A stretch of DNA of 8,939 bases. Origin: Bacillota bacterium (GTDB lineage: Bacteria > Bacillota_A > Clostridia > Tissierellales > Peptoniphilaceae). Shown piece by piece: positions 1 to 6,177 of the stretch. The stretch spans positions 1 to 8,939 of the forward strand of contig JAEZZN010000079.1 of NCBI GenBank assembly GCA_023418535.1. The letters run 5' to 3'. Within the stretch, counting starts at the first letter, position 1, and each line of letters opens with the position of its first letter. The notes beneath the pieces were generated by a model. That model made no database searches. It was not told where the DNA came from and saw only the letters and a list, made by a program, of their open reading frames with translations. The position numbers were made by a program, and so were the translations under genes.

Positions 1-140
1 TGTATATTAGGATTTGTCTTAGAAATTAATTCTGTTGAATTTTGTCCTTCAAACTCCTGCGCTTTAATATATCTCGCATTTGGGAGCAGTAATGAAAATA
101 CCATTAATAAAACCAATATTTTTCTTATCTTTTTGACCAT
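1..140 (-). CDS. Secreted protein, N-terminal part (runs off left edge)
   Basis: The first 46 codons of a gene that continues beyond the left edge. The start ATG (138-140) follows a GGAGG Shine-Dalgarno at 146-150 with a five-base spacer. The N-terminus is a classical Sec signal peptide: MVKKIRK (positive), then a hydrophobic core (ILVLLMVFSLLLP), then a polar region with a possible signal-peptidase I site after IKA (about residue 27). The visible mature part (QEFEGQNSTELISK) has no recognisable domain. It has its own near-consensus promoter at 266-294 and lies downstream of a terminator, so it is a separate transcription unit. I infer export from the cell; whether it is released or wall-bound cannot be seen. 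Confidence 0.75.
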   Translation of the reverse strand, partial: MVKKIRKILVLLMVFSLLLPNARYIKAQEFEGQNSTELISKTNPNI

Positions 141-265
141 TAATTCCTCCTTTAGATTTATAGAAATATGTAGTTTTCTAGCCTCAGTTACCAAAAAGTA
201 AAATATCTTTATATATTTATAAATTAACCTCCTTTTCTTCTCGAATAAATATTATTATAGTTACA

Positions 266-294
266 ATTATATCAGTACTTTAATTTCGTGTAAA
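266..294 (-). promoter_or_regulatory. Sigma-A type promoter for the secreted protein gene
   Basis: On the minus strand TTTACA (289-294) is separated by exactly 17 bases from TATAAT (266-271). The -10 box is also extended (TGATATAAT). Transcription would start near 259, giving a leader of about 120 bases before the ATG at 140. This is the best-matching promoter in the window. It lies just downstream of the terminator at 317-368. Confidence 0.75.
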
Positions 295-316
295 TGTTTT
301 CAAATATTTTTTTAAT

Positions 317-368
317 AAAAAAAAATGACATCTTAAAAATTTGTTTTTACTACAAATTTTAAGTGTCA
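317..368 (-). terminator. Rho-independent terminator after the CpXC gene
   Basis: Read on the minus strand, arms TGACACTTAAAATTTGT and ACAAATTTTTAAGATGTCA pair with minor bulges around a short loop. They are followed directly by nine T residues (A run at 317-325 on the plus strand). It lies about 100 bases past the end of the CpXC reading frame and before the next promoter, so it closes the cluster 2044-470. Confidence 0.75.
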
Positions 369-469
369 GTTAATATGCTGTTTATTTAACTTTTTTCTAG
401 TTATAAAGATAGATTGTAGAGTTTAACTATGTGTAAATGCTTAATAATAATTCTTTAAGAAAACCTATG

Positions 470-727
470 TCATTTTACAAACTTACGAATTAACTCTATA
501 GCCCAGTTTATGTCAATCACAACTTCTTTATCATTTTCTAATAGTTTTCTAAAATTCGCTTCTACAGTATGATATATTTCTTGATTAAAATCCATACGTC
601 CCCACTTATTATTTCCAAAGTTAATGTAAAATACTCTTCCACCATCTTCCAGTTTCCCTAATAAAATCTCTTCAATTTCAAAATCTGGATTTTCCTTTAT
701 AACATGATTGTACAAATAGAACTTCAT
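470..727 (-). CDS. C-terminal fragment of the CpXC protein
   Basis: An 85-codon frame beginning at an internal ATG (IEI-MKFYLYNHVIKE). It is unlikely to be an independent gene. No Shine-Dalgarno lies before the ATG (upstream bases are GTAATAGAAATT), and the same frame stays open upstream into sequence that continues the CpXC protein. It is an acidic, mixed alpha/beta sequence without a motif known to me. It is best read as the C-terminal half of the 470-1122 gene. Confidence 0.45.
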   Translation of the reverse strand: MKFYLYNHVIKENPDFEIEEILLGKLEDGGRVFYINFGNNKWGRMDFNQEIYHTVEANFRKLLENDKEVVIDINWAIELIRKFVK

Positions 728-759
728 AATTTCTATTACTCGATCATCTAAATCTTCAT

Positions 760-1122
760 CTAGAATAAATATTTTTCTTTTAATTCATTTATTGTACTTA
801 CAACTCTATTTTTGTAATCTTTAGTAACTTCATTTTCTAAATCTATCCTATTGCCAGATCCTTTCATTAATTCAACAACTTCAGAATTTTCTCCTGGAGC
901 ATAATATATCATTACTTTGTCTTCCATCTGATGATATAAGGTTGGATAATCAACTATTGAGGTATATCCACAATTAGAGCAAATATATTCAAATATTTCT
1001 CCAGATTTAACTTTTGATTTCATTTCTGGGTCTAACATAGTATTTACACTTTCCCAAATCTTAAACTCAAATTCATTTGAACAATTAGGACAAGTTATTT
1101 TTTCAATATAATACTTTGACAT
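760..1122 (-). CDS. CpXC-domain protein, N-terminal fragment
   Basis: The 120-residue intact frame that would be translated if the frameshift is real. It holds the whole predicted metal-binding part (CPNC at 11-14, CSNC at 48-51) and a region rich in Tyr and Met after it (YHQMEDKVMIYYAPGE). The last three residues (YLF) and the stop come from the shifted frame. It may fold alone as a small zinc-ribbon-like protein, but this is inference. See the joined entry 470-1122. Confidence 0.6.
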   Translation of the reverse strand: MSKYYIEKITCPNCSNEFEFKIWESVNTMLDPEMKSKVKSGEIFEYICSNCGYTSIVDYPTLYHQMEDKVMIYYAPGENSEVVELMKGSGNRIDLENEVTKDYKNRVVSTINELKEKYLF

Positions 1123-1166
1123 AAATTTCCTTCCAATTAATTCTGATATTTCTTTTTATAACATTC

Positions 1167-1619
1167 TCAATTAATAACATCTCTTTCAATCGAGTTATCC
1201 ACTGCTCTATCTAAGTATTCAACATCAAATCCAGCACTTTTATATCCTTCTAAAATAGTTGAGTAATATTCTCGACTAGGTTGATTTAGAGGTCTACCTT
1301 CATTCATAATATAAATAATAGCATTTACTGTTTTTTCATCTACTATGATTTCCATAGTTTCTTTTCTGTACAAGTCTGGCCATTCTTCATAGATATCAAG
1401 TTCTTTTTCATCATCAGCTGTAATCTTCCATACAAGAATTGGAACACTCTCGCCTATACAAGGTTCAACAGTTGCAAAAGAACGATCGCCTTCTCCTCTA
1501 AAAGTGAGTTTGTAATCTTTAATTTCGCTTGTTCCTACTATCTTTGCGCTTGGACATCTTTTTGCCATCTTATCTAGATGTAAATTTGATCCATACGCAA
1601 TATATAATTTATTCATCAT
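1167..1619 (-). CDS. Gamma-glutamylcyclotransferase-like (AIG2/GGCT fold) protein
   Basis: A 150-residue protein with the family's N-terminal YGSN motif (residues 9-12 of MMNKLYIAYGSN), which forms the gamma-glutamyl-binding loop. A conserved acidic site ELDIYEEWP follows (E78 is the likely catalytic Glu in the LDxxE motif). The length is normal for single-domain members. The family releases 5-oxoproline from gamma-glutamyl amines or dipeptides; the substrate here cannot be told. Two ATGs stand in tandem. AAGGAG lies four bases from the first and seven from the second, so the start at 1616 (MNKLYIAYGSN) is as likely or better. It lies 28 bases after the repaired lipoprotein frame and 44 before the CpXC gene, which suggests one transcript. 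Confidence 0.85.
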   Translation of the reverse strand: MMNKLYIAYGSNLHLDKMAKRCPSAKIVGTSEIKDYKLTFRGEGDRSFATVEPCIGESVPILVWKITADDEKELDIYEEWPDLYRKETMEIIVDEKTVNAIIYIMNEGRPLNQPSREYYSTILEGYKSAGFDVEYLDRAVDNSIERDVIN

Positions 1620-1647
1620 TTAACTCCTTATGTAAATCCAATTTATT

Positions 1648-2044
1648 TTATCTATCTTCAAACAAATATAATAAATCATTTTTATCTAAGTTATTTGAAA
1701 TATACATTCTATCACCTAGATAAATTTTATTGTCCATTATTGAAAAATGAACATCTTCATCATATTCTATTTTTATTGCATATTGCCAACCCTTCGCTTT
1801 ATCATATTCTTTTTTCTACAATATTGTAGGATAAAATCTTGTCTAAGAAATTTTTATATTCTTTCTTTTTTAATACGACTTCTGATTTATTCTCAGTTAA
1901 TATTGTTTCTACTATTATATTTTTTATCTTGTCCTCTTTAAAATCAAATATATCAGCTAATTTTTGTTTATTTTTATTTTGTTGACAAGCTGTTAACAGG
2001 ACTAATATAAGTACCGAAATAATTATATATTTATTTTTTTTCAT
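1648..2044 (-). pseudogene. Small lipoprotein gene, split by a +1 frameshift
   Basis: The first 80 codons (2044-1802) encode a lipoprotein signal: MKKNK, a hydrophobic core, then lipobox L17-T-A-C20, where C20 would be lipidated. The frame ends VEKRI-stop at 1802. If one A of the A6 run (1810-1815 on the plus strand) is skipped, the frame continues VEKEYDKAKGWQYAIKIEYD and on to LYLFEDR-stop at 1648. That gives a 131-residue protein, with the new frame ending 28 bases before the next gene. The added part is a coherent beta-rich sequence (GWQYAIKIEY, HFSIMDNKIYLG). I do not recognise the family. It probably acts on the outer face of the membrane. A homopolymer indel error, true inactivation or phase variation could explain the break. 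Confidence 0.75.
1802..2044 (-). CDS. Lipoprotein, N-terminal intact frame
   Basis: The 80-residue frame as it stands, with signal and lipobox LTAC at residues 17-20, followed by a Lys/Asn/Glu-rich segment. The ATG has no good Shine-Dalgarno: only a run of A precedes it. Translation may depend on coupling to a nine-codon ORF just upstream (2070-2099), which has a strong GGAG site. It is truncated relative to the 131-residue frame described at 1648-2044. Confidence 0.6.
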   Translation of the reverse strand: MKKNKYIIISVLILVLLTACQQNKNKQKLADIFDFKEDKIKNIIVETILTENKSEVVLKKKEYKNFLDKILSYNIVEKRI

Positions 2045-2058
2045 TTTTTTTTGTACTT

Positions 2059-2103
2059 AATTATGAAAATTAGTATGAATAAATTTTTACTAGTTTCATA
2101 ATT
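2059..2103 (-). repeat. Near-perfect inverted repeat in the lipoprotein leader
   Basis: AATTATGAAAATTAGT (2059-2074) faces ACTAGTTTCATAATT (2089-2103) across a 14-base loop. The arms match except for one extra base. It lies between the terminator at 2113-2141 and the lipoprotein start at 2044. On the minus strand the hairpin is followed by A residues, not T, so it is not a terminator for the leftward transcript. It could be a protein-binding palindrome or a translation-control hairpin. Confidence 0.6.
2070..2099 (-). CDS. Possible nine-codon leader peptide (MKLVKIYSY)
   Basis: An ATG at 2097-2099 follows GGAG (2106-2109) with a six-base spacer, a better ribosome site than that of the lipoprotein itself. 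It opens a nine-codon frame ending in TAA at 2070-2072, 25 bases before the lipoprotein ATG. Its start codon lies inside one arm of the hairpin 2059-2103. It could be a leader peptide that couples translation to the lipoprotein gene, or a chance ORF. No family can be judged at this length. Confidence 0.25.
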   Translation of the reverse strand: MKLVKIYSY

Positions 2104-2112
2104 TTCTCCATT

Positions 2113-2141
2113 AAAAAAGCAGCTATTTATATAGATGCTTT
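2113..2141 (-). terminator. Terminator after the membrane-protein gene
   Basis: On the minus strand AAAGCA and CTAT pair with ATAG and TGCTTT around an ATAA loop, with one internal mismatch. The hairpin runs directly into six T residues. It starts 11 bases beyond the stop of the 2152-2577 gene and closes the phosphorylase operon. The opposite strand also has a T-rich tail (ACTTTTTATTTT), so it could work both ways. Confidence 0.75.
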
Positions 2142-2151
2142 ACTTTTTATT

Positions 2152-2577
2152 TTATCTATCCCAATTACTGTAACCTGCATTCTTAGAAAGTTCAATTTCT
2201 AAATAATTTTTTTTAACTTTATCTTTTTTTTCATTAAATAGTACCATAACGTAAAATAATGATGAATCTTTAGTCCAATATTTATTTGAAATTTCGTCCA
2301 TTTTATCTTTATTAATTATAGGTTTTAATTTTTCTTTAATTCTCTCTATAGTTGCTTTATTGAGTTTTTCTTGTGAATTTATTTCTATCCATAAACTCGG
2401 TCTTGAAAAATATATTTCTATTTCATCAACATTATACTCATTCAAAACATCCTTCTTAAAAACTTCAAGTTCTGAATATTTTACATTTTTATGATCTGTG
2501 GTTTTAAAGTAATCATAGCTCAAATATAATCCCACTAAAATAATAATAAAAATCATAAATTTAATTATTTTTTTCAT
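2152..2577 (-). CDS. Small membrane-anchored hypothetical protein
   Basis: A 141-residue protein with Lys residues at the N-terminus (MKKIIK), one hydrophobic segment (about residues 7-21, FMIFIIILVGLYLSY), and a charged domain that follows. There is no lipobox and no clear signal-peptidase site, so an uncleaved anchor with the domain outside the cell is the likely topology. The domain is rich in Lys, Glu and Asp with a possible helix around NKATIERIKEKLKPIINK and ends in NYLEIELSKNAGYSNWDR. I do not recognise a family. A GAGGAG Shine-Dalgarno lies 11 bases before the ATG. It lies 36 bases after the PPC gene and just before a terminator, so it is the last gene of that operon. Confidence 0.7.
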   Translation of the reverse strand: MKKIIKFMIFIIILVGLYLSYDYFKTTDHKNVKYSELEVFKKDVLNEYNVDEIEIYFSRPSLWIEINSQEKLNKATIERIKEKLKPIINKDKMDEISNKYWTKDSSLFYVMVLFNEKKDKVKKNYLEIELSKNAGYSNWDR

Positions 2578-2613
2578 TTGATATATTACTCCTCAAGCTA
2601 AGATTTATCGACA

Positions 2614-3054
2614 TCAATCTTCAAATTTCCAAAATCCGGTGCCTGTTTCCGGATCATGTTTTCTTTTAATTACTCCATCAATAACAGGTCTTAACTCAAT
2701 CTCTGCAGTATATGACACAATAAGCGATTTAATATGACCTCCTGCAACGCAGTGTTTTCCGTCCTCTTTGTAGGAAACTATAGCGTGTGTATGTTGATAG
2801 ATTTCTCCATCTTCGTCAGAAATAACATTTCCCGTCATAGATACAAGTTCAAGCATACCGCTAATTGTTCTAGTCTCAAACTCGTTAGTTTCTGGTATAA
2901 GTGTCTGTATTTCTGCCTCACCTAATCCCCCAATACCACTGAAGATAGCAGACATAATTTTTTCCTTCCTGCAGACATCTAAAATGCATCCTATAATCTC
3001 ATCATCTCTATCCATTCTTATATATATTGTGTCGTTTATTCTTCTGTAGTCCAT
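2614..3054 (-). CDS. PPC/DUF296-domain protein
   Basis: A single-domain protein of 146 residues in the PPC (plants and prokaryotes conserved, DUF296) fold, known from plant AT-hook proteins and small bacterial trimers. Visible marks are the FSGIGGLGEAEI strand-turn (about 38-49), the histidine pair QHTHAIVS (H88, H90) and AGGHIKSLIVSYTAEIEL with H107. The three His could bind a metal. No AT-hook is present, so DNA binding is not shown; some annotation tools still call this family DNA-binding. A longer frame opens at 3069, but that first ATG (ATGGAGG) carries the Shine-Dalgarno itself. GGAGG lies eight bases before the ATG at 3052-3054, which I take as the start. It lies 50 bases after the phosphorylase gene. 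Confidence 0.85.
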   Translation of the reverse strand: MDYRRINDTIYIRMDRDDEIIGCILDVCRKEKIMSAIFSGIGGLGEAEIQTLIPETNEFETRTISGMLELVSMTGNVISDEDGEIYQHTHAIVSYKEDGKHCVAGGHIKSLIVSYTAEIELRPVIDGVIKRKHDPETGTGFWKFED

Positions 3055-3104
3055 GAGTTTATCCTCCATAAATTTTATTTTTTATAATCTCATTATACTT
3101 TATA

Positions 3105-3854
3105 TTATATTTCTTTTAATAATTTTAAAGCTAAATACAACTTTCCGAGATCATGATTAGCACTATGGAGACCTTCAACTTCATAAGAATTCTCATTTAA
3201 AACATCACCTGCTTCAAGAAAGTTATAAAGCTCAAATCCATAAAAATCACAAGCCGCTTGAACACCTGCAAGCTCCATCTCTACTGCTATACATCCCTCA
3301 GACTTTCTCCTTGAGACAAGTCCACGAGTTTCACGAATCATAACATCTGTAGTCCATACCTTTCCCTTGGTATAGGGAGCTTTCTCCTTGATAAAAAATT
3401 CTTCAAGCTTATCGTGATTTTTAATATTAATGTAGTCTGAAGGAGCTGCATAATAATAAGATGCTCCCTCACCCCTATAAGCTTCTGTCGGGATAATGTA
3501 CTTTCCAAGAGTCTTTTCCTTATCAAGGCTACCACAAGATCCAAACATAATAAATATATTTGCACCTGTAATCCAATTCACTACTACACAATCTGTTGAG
3601 GCAAGAGCTGAACCAATCATTGTTAGATAAAATACAAATTCTTGACCTTCAAAGGTACTTTTATATACTATCCTTGATCCATTTGCAGCCTTTATAGTTC
3701 CAATTTCTTGACATTCAAAATTATCAAGTAAATAATCTAGCAGGCTTTTTGAAAATATTATCAAGCATTTTTCTGCAATATTTTTCTTTTCTCCATAAAA
3801 GTCTTTTAGACTTATTACTGGCTCTGTGTCTTTATCAAAACTGTCTATTATCAT
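3105..3854 (-). CDS. Nucleoside phosphorylase (PNP/UDP family)
   Basis: A 249-residue protein of the PNP_UDP_1 family, whose members split nucleosides with phosphate to base and ribose-1-phosphate in salvage. Visible motifs are GSALAST (81-87), GSCGSLD (105-111, phosphate/ribose region), PTEAYRGEG (122-130), WTTD (167-170), the ribose-binding AVEMELA (190-196) and EAGDVL with D217, which may be the base-binding acid. The N-terminal 25 residues are an extension before the core beta strand. Base preference cannot be read from this; related hydrolases share the fold, but the phosphate-loop motif favours a phosphorylase. AATAGG precedes the ATG as a moderate ribosome site. It is the first gene of an operon with the PPC and membrane proteins. 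Confidence 0.88.
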   Translation of the reverse strand: MIIDSFDKDTEPVISLKDFYGEKKNIAEKCLIIFSKSLLDYLLDNFECQEIGTIKAANGSRIVYKSTFEGQEFVFYLTMIGSALASTDCVVVNWITGANIFIMFGSCGSLDKEKTLGKYIIPTEAYRGEGASYYYAAPSDYINIKNHDKLEEFFIKEKAPYTKGKVWTTDVMIRETRGLVSRRKSEGCIAVEMELAGVQAACDFYGFELYNFLEAGDVLNENSYEVEGLHSANHDLGKLYLALKLLKEI

Positions 3855-4190
3855 AATTTTACCTATTAATTTATTTAATCTTTAAAATTTTTATTATTCT
3901 TTCTCATATTTCTTACTAAATCTTCATTCAACTAACTCTGCCAAACTTTAATAAGAACAAGGGTCTTTAGTTTTCTTAGTATGGTTTCTTAATAAAAAAT
4001 TCATGTTTTTTTTTCCACAGGATTATAGATATTATTTACTATTATAAAAATACCATTTTTCAATATAAAAATCCTAGGCCAATTAATAACTATTTTTATT
4101 ATTTCATTAATTTATTGTTGCATAATTAAAATGTACAAGGAGGGTTTATGAATATATTATTAAATATTAAAAACTCTATTTTTTCTTTTA
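3855..4190 (-). other. Intergenic leader region upstream of the phosphorylase
   Basis: Over 300 bases with no supportable gene. It holds a candidate promoter (4041-4069) and an untranslated leader of about 180 bases before the ATG at 3854. The leader contains short stop-bounded stretches (for example NEDLVRNMRKNNKNFKD, minus strand) too short to assign. I found no match to the purine riboswitch core by eye. Part of the segment may be a remnant of older coding sequence. Confidence 0.4.
4041..4069 (-). promoter_or_regulatory. Candidate promoter for the phosphorylase operon
   Basis: On the minus strand TTTATA (4064-4069) is followed after 17 bases by a perfect TATAAT (4041-4046). The -35 box matches weakly. 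A second TATAAT at 4022-4027 has no better -35. It is the only plausible promoter between the pseudogene and the phosphorylase start. Confidence 0.45.
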
Positions 4191-4557
4191 TTAAATTTCT
4201 TGGTAATCCATGCCAGCTTCCCTATATTTTAAATCTCCATTTTTGGCATCTTCTAAAGTATCATAACCGAAGAAATACTAAGTTAGTTTATTCTTAGCTG
4301 GGACTTCTATCATTTCTCCCCTATATATATTGAACTTGCATATACTAAAGCTAGAGGATCTTTTCTAATTATAACATGGTTGTATTCTTGGACATAGTAT
4401 TTTGTCGATTACTACCATCTGTATGATCGAAGTCGACTTGTAGGATTTCATATACCTTGCTTTTTTCATTTTTGTCTGTTATTAGACAGGTTAGGACACT
4501 CTTTGCCTGATAAGATGAAAGATTGCTATCGACTCCAAAGCTTTTAATCTTGTCCAT
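4191..4557 (-). pseudogene. Decayed gene of unknown function (two frameshifts and a stop)
   Basis: An ATG at 4555-4557 with AGGAGGG upstream starts MDKIKSFGVDSNLSSYQAKS and runs 62 codons to a stop at 4369. Reading on in shifted frames gives coherent protein: after a -1 shift near 4400-4412, TKYYVQEYNHVIIRKDP through YASSIYIGE; after another shift near 4318-4322, MIEVPAKNKLT; then an in-frame TAG; then YFFGYDTLEDAKNGDLKYRE and a final EAGMDYQEI-stop at 4191. The repaired product would be about 122 residues, soluble and mixed alpha/beta. I do not recognise the family. At least three lesions suggest a real pseudogene, not a sequencing slip. It stands alone, downstream of the ATPase terminator. 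Confidence 0.6.
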
Positions 4558-4610
4558 CTTCCCTCCTAGCCTATACTTATTTTATCAAATAAATAACAGT
4601 ATTTGGGAAG

Positions 4611-4646
4611 AAAAAAAGGATTCTGACCTATTTATAGGTAAAATCC
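4611..4646 (-). terminator. Terminator after the AAA_14/DUF4143 ATPase
   Basis: On the minus strand GGATT and ACCTAT pair with ATAGGT and AATCC, with a small internal loop (TT against CAG) and an AA loop tip. Seven T residues follow (A run 4611-4617 on the plus strand). It begins about 65 bases past the stop codon of the ATPase gene. Confidence 0.85.
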
Positions 4647-4711
4647 CTGTAAAATTATTCATTTTTTATTCAAAAAGCGATATTTAATTATAACTAATGT
4701 AAAAATTTTTA

Positions 4712-5932
4712 TTATAAATACTCAATAGGTACTGAAATAAGATCTTCTTTTAGCCATATTTTTTTATCATATTGACACAGAATTACGCCTGTCTTTACAT
4801 TCACATTAGATAAATCTTTTAATACAGAAAAATTTTTTGCCATTTTAGCTTCAGGTTTTCCAGTCATTTTAATCTCTATAGGGTATAAATCTTTTCCATC
4901 CTCAATAATTAAGTCTATTTCTTTTTGATCTCTATCTCTGTAAAAATATAAGCTTGGTTTAGATATTCCAGCATTATAATAACTTTTAATTATTTCAGAT
5001 ATAACAAAAGTTTCAAATACATTACCTGCAGCCGCACCAGATTGAAGAGTTTCTTTGGTTAACCACCTAGTTAAATAGGCTAATAATCCTGTATCCATAA
5101 AATATACTTTTGGGGTTTTTATGGCTCTTTTCAAATGATTATTGGAGTATGGATAAAGTAAGAAAATAATACCAGACGTTTCCAATATTGATGTCCATCT
5201 CTTTACTGTATCCAAGCTTACCCCTATGTCTTTAGCCATGGCATTATAGTTTAATAATTCACCAGAACGAGATGCTATTGAAATCATAAAATCCATAAAA
5301 GTTTTTTCGTCACCTACTTGAGTAAGCTGTCTTACATCTCTCTCAATATAGGTTTGCACATATGATTGATAGTAAATATTCCAATCCATATCCTTATTGA
5401 TATTTAATTTAGGCATATATCCTCTATGAATATGTGACCAAATATCTTCATAGACACTTAAAGATTTTTCTCTCTCTGAGAAATATTCTTCATTCGGAAT
5501 AAAACACTTATTAAACTCAGTTTTAAAAATTTCCCTTAAAGATAACCCTTGCAATTGAAAGATTGCTATTCTTCCCGCCAAACTTTCAGATACATTTTCC
5601 ATTAAATAGAAAGATTGCGAACCTGTTAGTAAATAGTATCCCTGCTTTGCAATATTATCCACTCTAAACTTTATTGCTTGAAACGCCTCAGGAACATATT
5701 GAATTTCATCTAATAACAAAGCACTAGAATTGTTTTTAAAAAATAAGTTTGAATCTTCATCTAACAATTTTCTTTGTATCAAATCGTCCATAGTTATATA
5801 TTGATGAGTATCTTTAGATATTTCCTTTAATAAAGTTGTCTTTCCAACCTGCCTTGGCCCAGTAACTAAAATAACTGGATAGTGTTTCATAGTCTCTTTT
5901 AATTTATCTTCGATAGCTCTTTTTAAATACAT
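4712..5932 (-). CDS. AAA_14 / DUF4143 family ATPase
   Basis: A 406-residue protein, full length for this large but poorly understood family of stand-alone bacterial and archaeal ATPases. Walker A is GPRQVGKTT (residues 25-33), Walker B is LLLDEIQ (72-78), and LLTGSQS (101-107) is a sensor-like strand. YIERDV (195-200) and a winged-helix-like segment (about 210-258) follow. The DUF4143 region includes VYFMDTGLLAYL and FETFVISEI, then a PD-(D/E)XK-like core: EIDLII (D340) and PIEIK (E353, K355). The nuclease-like core suggests DNA binding or cutting; activity is unproven. The start at 5938 has GGAG touching the ATG, whereas GGAG lies six bases before the ATG at 5930-5932, which I prefer. It is monocistronic: promoter repeats lie upstream and a terminator downstream. 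Confidence 0.9.
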   Translation of the reverse strand: MYLKRAIEDKLKETMKHYPVILVTGPRQVGKTTLLKEISKDTHQYITMDDLIQRKLLDEDSNLFFKNNSSALLLDEIQYVPEAFQAIKFRVDNIAKQGYYLLTGSQSFYLMENVSESLAGRIAIFQLQGLSLREIFKTEFNKCFIPNEEYFSEREKSLSVYEDIWSHIHRGYMPKLNINKDMDWNIYYQSYVQTYIERDVRQLTQVGDEKTFMDFMISIASRSGELLNYNAMAKDIGVSLDTVKRWTSILETSGIIFLLYPYSNNHLKRAIKTPKVYFMDTGLLAYLTRWLTKETLQSGAAAGNVFETFVISEIIKSYYNAGISKPSLYFYRDRDQKEIDLIIEDGKDLYPIEIKMTGKPEAKMAKNFSVLKDLSNVNVKTGVILCQYDKKIWLKEDLISVPIEYL

Positions 5933-5945
5933 GTTCATCTCCGTT

Positions 5946-6037
5946 TAATTTATGATTTAATCTTATTATAGCCGAGATTAATTGGTAAATCAACATTAAA
6001 TATAGTCTAATTTATGATTTAATCTTATTATAGCCGA
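5946..6037. repeat. Two perfect 30-bp direct repeats, 62 bp apart
   Basis: The 30 bases at 5946-5975 recur exactly at 6008-6037. On the minus strand each copy begins TCGGCTATAATAAG and includes GATTAAATC, a palindrome with GATT and AATC arms around one base. The copies lie directly upstream of the ATPase gene; the first ends 13 bases before its start codon. The 32 bases between them are not repeated. Confidence 0.9.
5965..5993 (-). promoter_or_regulatory. Main promoter of the ATPase gene (inside repeat copy 1)
   Basis: TTGATT (5988-5993) and TATAAT (5965-5970) are 17 bases apart on the minus strand. Transcription would start near 5958, giving a leader of about 25 bases with GGAG at 5939-5942. 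The -10 box and the GATTAAATC palindrome just downstream of it lie in the repeated segment, so a regulator bound there would block this promoter. Confidence 0.7.
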
Positions 6038-6057
6038 AAAACTTAAAATAAACTCAA
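6027..6057 (-). promoter_or_regulatory. Second, weaker copy of the ATPase promoter
   Basis: Repeat copy 2 carries the same TATAAT (6027-6032). The nearest -35-like hexamer, TTGAGT (6052-6057), is 19 bases away, so this copy is probably weaker or serves as an extra operator. Confidence 0.4.
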
Positions 6058-6177
6058 ATTTATTAAGAAATTCAATAAATAAACATTAATTTGTAAACTA
6101 ATAAAATATGCGATTAAATCTTTACTTTTTTCACTATTTTTAATCTCTTGGATACACTAATATATATATATAATTTT

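Larger units (their letters stand above)
470..1122 (-). pseudogene. CpXC-domain protein gene, split by a -1 frameshift
   Basis: Two adjacent reading frames (760-1122 and 470-727) make one protein if one base is added in the A run at 772-776. The upper frame ends NELKEK-YLF-stop. The alternative frame reads, without a stop, EK-IFILDEDLDDRVIEIMK straight into the lower frame. The repaired product is about 217 residues. Cysteine pairs C11-P-N-C14 and C48-S-N-C51 mark the CpXC domain, a probable zinc-knuckle family of unknown function, and the repaired length suits that family as I remember it. A GGAAGG Shine-Dalgarno precedes the start. The gene lies 44 bases after the gamma-glutamylcyclotransferase-like gene and is probably co-transcribed with it. 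An indel error, a real lesion, or slippage in the A run are all possible. Confidence 0.8.

Noticed and set aside
766..780. Programmed -1 frameshift in the CpXC gene
   Set aside because: The zero-frame codons are GAA-AAA-TAT, which do not form the canonical X-XXY-YYZ slippery heptamer, and no strong downstream stem was seen. A mutation or read error is simpler.
1529..1941. Plus-strand ORFs at 1529-1723 and 1747-1941
   Set aside because: Antisense shadows of the cyclotransferase-like and lipoprotein genes. Low-complexity Phe/Leu/Ile-rich products and no ribosome sites.
2734..2925. Plus-strand ORF opposite the PPC gene, and likewise 6854-7042 opposite the Nudix gene
   Set aside because: Antisense shadows. 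The genes on the other strand have clear family motifs.
3338..3565. Minus-strand 75-codon ORF inside the phosphorylase
   Set aside because: An out-of-frame shadow of a well-supported enzyme gene.
3855..4040. Purine riboswitch ahead of the nucleoside phosphorylase
   Set aside because: The leader is long enough, but I could not find the conserved loop and junction sequences.
4148..4300. 50-codon plus-strand ORF with a strong AAGGAGG site
   Set aside because: The ribosome site is excellent, but the frame runs antisense into the decayed 4191-4557 gene and the peptide (MNILLNIKNSIFSFIKF onward) resembles no family. It could be the start of a lost gene; not supported as a real one.
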